The translations under genes and the position numbers were made by a program. The notes beneath the pieces are model-generated. The model was given only the letters and a program-made list of their open reading frames with translations, had not been told where the DNA came from and did no database searches. From Brasenia schreberi (Eukaryota; Streptophyta; Magnoliopsida; Nymphaeales; Cabombaceae), in contig JAYKKT010000089.1 in assembly GCA_036023115.1 (NCBI GenBank), positions 18,905,001 to 18,969,000 of the forward strand: a stretch of 64,000 nt of DNA, written 5' to 3'. Below, one piece after another: positions 58,205 through 64,000 of this stretch (its first letter is position 1; each line of letters begins with the position of its first letter).

Positions 58205-61200
58205 ATGACGAAAGATCCCTTTTCTAAAAATACAAAAACATTTGAAAAGCTTAAAATCAAAAAAATCAAAAAACAAGAAAAACCAAAAACAATGGAAAAA
58301 CAAAAACTCGAAAATAGAGTGCTTTGTATAGTTCCCAAAGTTCTTGTTTTACAAAAACCCAAAAAAATCGAAAATTTGGAAAATACCAAAAAGATTTTGT
58401 ACATAGCTGCTCCTGGTAGGACTTTGACAAAAGAAAAGGATTTCGAAAGAAACGTCGTTTGCATAGCCAGACCAAAATTTTCGAAATCACTTGAAAATCC
58501 AAGTACAAAACCAGGTCATTTTGAAAACCACGCATCAAATTCCCTCGGGTCTATAGCCCACGAGAATGATCAAAGCCCAGAAGTGGATCCCCTTGAGGAA
58601 GATCCCACTTCTGAGCTCCTAGAATTTCATAAAATTCTCGATTTTGAAAGACCTTTCCAATCAGTAGGAGGAGATTTCATAGAAGTGAACCTAGGGGATG
58701 ATTCCAATCCCAAAACCATCAAAATAGGCGCATGCTTGCATGAAACTGAAAGGTTAGCATTCATTGCATTTCTACGAACCTATTTAGATGTGTTTGCATG
58801 GATGTATGAAGACATGCCGGGCATAGACCTCAGCATTGTCGAGCATCGTCTTCCCTTAGATACAGGTGTAAAACCCATAAAGCAGAAGCTTAGGAAAATA
58901 CACCCGAATGTACACACGCAAGTCAAAGAGGGTTTAGAAGATCTATTAAAAGCCGGATTTATAAAACCCATTGCATATTCTGATTGGTTGTCAAACATCG
59001 TTGTAGTTCGAAAAACCAATGGGAAAATTCGAATATGCATCGATTTCAGAAACCTGAATAAAGCCACTCCAAAGGATAATTATCCTTTACCAAACATAGA
59101 TTTGATAGTCGATAGTACTGCAAATCATGAAATGTTTTCATTTATGGATGGCTATTCAGGCTATAATCAAATCAAATTAAGTCCACGAGATCAGGGTAAG
59201 ACCGCCTTCACAACCCCATGGGGCACGTACTGCTATACAGTCATGCCCTCTGGTTTGAAAAATGCTGGCGCAACATACCAATGAGCCATGACCACGATCT
59301 TCCATGATCAGATTCATGAGCTTGTAGAAGTGTATGTAGATGATCTCTTGGCAAAATCCAAAACCCGATGCACTCACATCAAATGTTTACAAAAGATTTT
59401 TGAAAGGCTTAGGTTTTACAAAGTAAAGCTAAACCCTCAAAAATGTGTGTTCGGGGTAGAATAAGGGAAGCTTCTAGGCTTTATGGTGAGCCAAAGGGGA
59501 ATAGAAGTCGAGCCCTCTAAGTGTCGAGCCATCATAGACATGGCTCCACCCACCAATCTCACCCAAATCCGTAGCCTCCAGGGTCGTTTACAATCCGTTC
59601 ACCGATTCATATCGAATCTGGCCACTAGATGCGAACCCTTCAACAAACTGTTGAGGAAGGGCACGAAATTCTTATGGGATGACGAATGCCAGAAGTCTTT
59701 TGAGAGACTGAAGGCATACTTGGTTAATCCCCCTATTTTGAACCCTCCAAAGCAAGGAAAACCGCTTTTACTATACATCTCCGTGCATGCGAATGCTTTA
59801 GGAGCCCTGTTGGCTCAATACGAGGATGACACCCATAAGGAATATGCCATCTACTATATTTCGAAAACTCTCTTGGCTTATGAACGAAATTATCAAGCCA
59901 TGGAGAAGACGTGCTTGGCCCTAGTCTGGGCCTGCCAGAAATTCAGACACTATTTCCTAGATCATGAGATCTGGATAGTGTCCAAGCTTGATCCAATCAA
60001 GCACTTGTTCGAAAAACCCATTCTCACGGGTAGATTGGGCAAATGGCAACTCCTTCTAATGGAGTATGATCTGAAATGCCATCACCAGATCTCCATTAAG
60101 GGGCAAGCCCTAGCAGATTACGTGGCTGAATTCCCCTTAGAGGACGCATATCCCACTCTCGTTGAAATGCCTGATGAAGGCATATTGCAAATCCATTTTC
60201 AAAACCACATTTTGGCAAATTCTTTCGAAAACCAAGTGTGGAAGATGCACTTCGATGGGGCACGAAACCAACGAGGTGCTGGTGTTGGGGTCATCCTAAT
60301 CTCCCCTGAAAAGGGTGAGATTCCCATAGCAGTCCGCTTAGATTTCGAATGTTCCAACAACGTAGCTGAGTATGAAGCACTCATACAAGGCTTAAGAATT
60401 TCGAAAACTCTAGGGGCATCATGCATCGAGGTCTTTGGAGATTCACTCCTTGTCATAAACCAGGTTTTAAAAATTTGGCAAGTACGTAATGAGAAACTAC
60501 TTCTATATCACGAGTTGGCCACTCGATTGGTCCAGTCCTTCCAATCGTGTAAACTCACACACGTAGGAAGAGAGGACAATGGCATCGCCGATGCCCTCTC
60601 CTCCTTGGGCTCAGCTCTGAAGGTCGATCCCATTTCAGGGACCAGATCTTTGGAAATATGGCATGCGCCCCACCCATCCACACACGACTTGGATATTTGC
60701 CAAAATAACCCAGAGTCTATTGAAAAACCCTGGTTTTATGACATCAAACAGTTATTAGAAAATGGGGGATTCGCCGAGGATGCCACATCCAAGGATAAGG
60801 CATTCATTCGTAAGATTTCGACCCGATACACCATTCTGGGTGGGGTCTTATACAAAAAAAGTTTTACCGGCATTCTGCTTAGGTGTATCGACCTAGAGGA
60901 GGCTAGGATAGTGATGCACGAGTTCCACAATGGAGAATGTGGAGGTCATGTTAATGCCAACATGATGGCAATGAAAATACTTAGAGGGGGCTATTTTTGG
61001 TCCACCCTAAAAAAGGATTGCCACGATCATGTTAGGAAGTGTCATCCATGTCAAGTGCATGGGCACGCCATTCATATCCCTTCATCTGCATTGCATTCCG
61101 TGGTCAGCCCCTGGCCATTTACCTTGTAGGCGTTTGACATTGTAGGCCCAATATTTCCAAAGGCCTCGAATGGGCATCGATTTATTTTAGCAGCCACGGA

Positions 61201-61978
61201 GTATTTCTCCAAGTGGGTGGAAGCCATTTCCCTAACCAACATAATGGGGCAACATGTGGTGGCTTTCATCCGAAGGAATATCTTGGCTCGATTTGGGGTT
61301 CCATGAGACCTTGTGTCTGATAATGGCACCCCATTCAAAAATGAGTGGATGGTTAAGTTTTGCAACACGTATGGCATAACTCACCACTTCTCCTCACCCT
61401 ACTACCCTCAAGGCAACGACCAAGCCGAAGCCACAAACAAGACTCTCATTAGCATAATTGAGAAAACCTTAGAGAAGGATAGGACGTGGCACGAGAAGCT
61501 GGATGAAGCCTTATGGGCTTATAGGACTTCCATTCGAACTCCCACGAATGTCACACCATTCGAATTGGTCTATGGCACAGATGCCATTCTTCCCATTCAT
61601 ACTCAACTACATTCATTCCATACATCCATTACACTCGACCTCCCCCTAGAGACGCTTCAGCATGCTAGGATGGCCGAACTAGATTTGCTAGATGAGAGGC
61701 GACTCCTTGCCATGGATCATGCATGCGCATACCGGCAAAGGATAGCACGACATTATAGCAAACACATGAGACCTCGCCACTTTGAAGTGGAGGATCTGGT
61801 TTTAAAAACCATCCATCATCGTGGCCCACACACTCTGGGAAAGTGGCGCCCCAACTGGGATGGACCCTATGTTGTACGAGCAACCACTACGAACAATTCG
61901 TATTGGTTGATCGATGTAGAAGGTAGGAATTTAGCAGATCCTATCAATATTCAATACTTAAAGAAGTATCATGTGTAG
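58205..61978 (+). pseudogene. Element C pol: basic leader, RT, RNase H, archaeal-type RNase H, integrase
   Basis: One uninterrupted frame of about 1257 codons with four nonsense codons: TGA 59282, TAA 59462, TAG 61127, TGA 61304. Lysine-rich leader to about 58500; RT from about 58880 with RICIDFRNLN, MDGYSGYNQIKL and YVDD (59333-59344); RNase H about 59750-60150; second RNase H about 60235-60640 (FDGA, EYEAL, GDS, DNGIADAL); integrase zinc region H..H..CHPC (60915-61070); core with FDIVGP, SDNGTPF (61313) and QAEATNK; C-terminal RPRHFEVEDLVLK and DPINIQYLKKYHV. The order RT-RH-aRH-INT defines the Tat lineage. It copies and integrates element DNA when intact. Confidence 0.92.
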
Positions 61979-63134
61979 GATTTGGATTAAATTCCAGTTT
62001 TTGAAAAATTTTAGGGATAGCTGCCCTGAGACATGAGAATAAGGTGCAAAGGCAAAATCGTGTGACCCTGAGTGAGAGAATTCGCACTTGTGAAAGAGTG
62101 GAGTCTTCAAAAATCGTGGTTACATTTCAAAATCCTTCTTCTTACAAAGAAAGGCCTAGTTCAATATAACAAGATACTTGCAAGTAGTACGTGCTATTTC
62201 TAAGTAGGCTGATCTGGAATGGATCGAGTGTAGGCTTGGGATAAGTCTTCCCCTCTTCTCTTCTCCTTCCAAAAGGAAAAACATGGCCCAAACAAAGGGA
62301 ATTTCCCATTCAAAGTATCTTTCCAAAAGAAAGAAACCAGAATTCAAAAGAAAAATCGATCCTCTTGTGAAAAAGAGGGATTAAAGAAAAAATACTCCCA
62401 AAGTGAGACCCTCGATGAAAAAAAGGAAAAAGAGGCCAAAAAGCTCAAAAAGAGCAGTTTTCCGCCTTCTGTGCCTCAAACCACGGGATGCTTCAAAAGG
62501 GACCGTGGTATCTCTTTCCCATCCCTGGCTTATCCCAAGCTAAAGCATGGTTCATTTCGAGGAATCCTAAAGTAAAAATAGGATTTACTTACTTGAATTT
62601 CATCTTGTTTGAGAATTTGATGCTTCGAGTAAGGCGTAGGAATTTGAAATATAGCTGGTTTTCTTATAAAACCTCCGCTAGATAAGCGAGTGTTAAGACT
62701 CAAACAAGGGCAAGCACGAAGAGCTCGAGATCCTTAGGATCGAGACTCAAGACAGTTGTCCCTTTTGTAAATAGTTTTGTAAATAAGTTTTGAAAATCGA
62801 ACATCGAACAGCATAGGATTCGCTCACTTGGAGCAATAAGCCTTGCAAGTCTCTAGAGTTCGACCACATCTGGTCTCTGGGAGGTCGCCACTCTTGGCAC
62901 CACACCCATGTCATGCATCTGCATTCCCCGCATGACACTTGCATAAACATGATCCCATTTAGGACCAGATTCCATAGTATATCCCTTTGGTGTGATATCT
63001 CCTCCTACCAGAGTTTGTAAATTGAGATTTTGCTAAAGATTGGGGCGATCCCATATTCTTCGTGGATAGATCTAGGGAGACATTGAAAGGGGTGTTTGTC
63101 ATCTTTGCCCTTATCCAAATCGATTTGGACAAGG
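61979..63134 (+). other. 3' untranslated region of element C
   Basis: 1.16 kb without a convincing ORF, matching 2601-3690 of A in reverse. Ends with a CCCTTATCCAAAT / ATTTGGACAAGG stem (63108-63134) directly before the polypurine tract. Confidence 0.7.
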
Positions 63135-63149
63135 CCAAAGAGGGGCATC
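63135..63149 (+). other. Polypurine tract of element C
   Basis: CCAAAGAGGGGCATC immediately before the LTR start TGTAAACATCCC. Confidence 0.85.
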
Positions 63150-63445
63150 TGTAAACATCCCGAAATCCCACGAATTCCTCGAAACAACCTGGTTTCGTAA
63201 AAGCAGCCCCAAAGGGCTATTTTGAGTCTCGAAACCCAGGAGCCTTCCAGACAACCCTGTACATATGTTTTGAACTTTATATTTCAAAAATACATGATAT
63301 GGCTTTTAAAAACCTTTTTAAACATGTTTTTGAAACACCGAAGCAGCTTCGGCCTAATCCAGACAGGACCAGGAAAGCTAAGGAGAGCCCGGAACCGGAG
63401 CACATGTCGAGCCCGACACAGCAACTCTTGTACCAAATTCACACC
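63150..63445 (+). repeat. Element C 3' LTR, first 296 bp
   Basis: Matches the 5' LTR start (51545-51845) with about a dozen differences, then stops at ACACC, where LTR H begins. Confidence 0.88.
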
Positions 63446-64000
63446 TGTAGACACGGAAAATCCTCGTCTCCGGGTTCTTAGGCCTGAAGCGAATCTTTTC
63501 GTGCTTACGTCGCTTTAAAAAGGGTGTGCCAGCTAGCTTTCTCAAACTAGCGAAGTGATTTTTGAAAATATCTGACTTTTGGGGCGACTGTGGACAAGTG
63601 GGTTCTTTTCGTCGCAGACTTTCTTGCACCGGCGCGCAAGGGTCAGTCTGTACGCTTTAGGAAAACTCGATTTTACACAAACACGACTCTTTTTGAAAAA
63701 CTTGAAAGTGTTTTATCGATTGGTTTTGTCAAATTTGCAACTTTTATACATGGGATCTATGCGCTCCTATGTCTCTCGGGTTTTAGCCGATTTTGGCGTG
63801 TAGTCGTGTGCATCCAGTGCTCGATTTAAGGCAAGTACTACATGATTTGACCAATCTGGTTCGATGCAAGTATGCTCCCTATCTCGAGTGTGGCGGATAT
63901 GCAATGCAAACTCACACAACTTGAAGGGAAAACCCAGAATTTAAAGACATAGCAGAAGGGAAATAGCAAAAAGGGAAATATGGCTATATCTTAGATGCGG
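63446..64000 (-). repeat. LTR H, minus orientation, cut by the window edge
   Basis: Begins TGTAGACACGG and has the GCTAGC...CTAGC hairpin (63532-63551) and the U5 stem-loop (about 63610-63658, loop changed to CCGGCGCG). It is closest to the element D LTR. It interrupts the element C 3' LTR; a target duplication (ACACC expected) cannot be checked inside the window. Confidence 0.8.

Larger units (their letters stand above)
51545..63445 (+). mobile_element. Element C: Tat/Ogre-type Ty3-gypsy retrotransposon, plus strand
   Basis: Sister of A in inverted orientation. 5' LTR 51545-55166, PBS 55172-55189, gag-protease 55309 onward, intron-like segment 57647-58202, pol 58205-61978, 3' untranslated 61979-63134, polypurine tract 63135-63149, 3' LTR 63150-63445 (then interrupted by LTR H). 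No frameshifts are apparent, only nonsense codons, so it is the best guide to the family's protein order. The first 296 bp of the two LTRs differ at about a dozen positions by eye. Confidence 0.92.

Noticed and set aside
58165..58538. Phenylalanine-rich minus-strand ORFs opposite the ORF2 leader (also 7186-7559, 8637-9056)
   Set aside because: Antisense shadow of the lysine-rich leader (AAA codons read as TTT). The sense strand carries the homology.

Overview
The window looks like heterochromatic-type repeat DNA from a large-genome seed plant, most likely an angiosperm. Nearly all 64 kb can be assigned to nested LTR retrotransposons. I see no host protein gene, rRNA, tRNA or CRISPR array. The plant assignment rests on the Tat/Ogre-type Ty3-gypsy architecture (gag, protease, RT, RNase H, a second archaeal-type RNase H, integrase), the very long LTRs (2.8-3.6 kb), and a Ty1-copia fragment.

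Layout, left to right: (1) element A, an autonomous-type Tat gypsy on the minus strand (3' LTR 1-2585, interior 2586-12003, remnant 5' LTR 12004-13144), with an internal tandem duplication of its RT region; (2) element B, a plus-strand non-autonomous element (LTRs 13161-16031 and 19655-22587) with an intact 468-residue G-patch ORF and no pol; (3) element D, a minus-strand relative of B (interior 22588-25726, LTR 25727-28529 plus 31914-31987) carrying a solo A-family LTR at 28535-31908 with a perfect 5-bp target duplication; (4) a partial LTR E (31988-34495); (5) a truncated minus-strand copia body (34496-37510); (6) element F, a third B-type element on the minus strand (LTR 37511-40967, interior 40968-44681); (7) a complete but TSD-less LTR, S2 (44682-47478); (8) element G, a 5'-truncated plus-strand Tat pol (47479-50305) with a degraded tail and LTR scraps to 51544; (9) element C, a plus-strand sister of A (5' LTR 51545-55166, interior 55167-63149, 3' LTR start 63150-63445); (10) a further minus-strand LTR, H, from 63446 to the edge.

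How the parts work together: A and C are broken copies of an element that could encode capsid, protease, RT/RNase H and integrase. B, D and F keep the cis signals (LTRs, primer-binding site, polypurine tract, leader hairpins) and encode only a gag-N-terminus/G-patch protein, so they probably depend on enzymes supplied by an A/C-like partner. All families share structured leader and LTR elements: repeated GAGC/GCTC mini-hairpins, two U5 stem-loops with paired substitutions, and a hairpin abutting the polypurine tract. A conserved 556-bp intron-like segment separates protease from RT in A and C. It contains the stop codons and the G-patch, and its removal would join the two reading frames. These shared RNA structures, the intron and the G-patch satellite family are the most interesting content. 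All sequence comparisons were made by eye.
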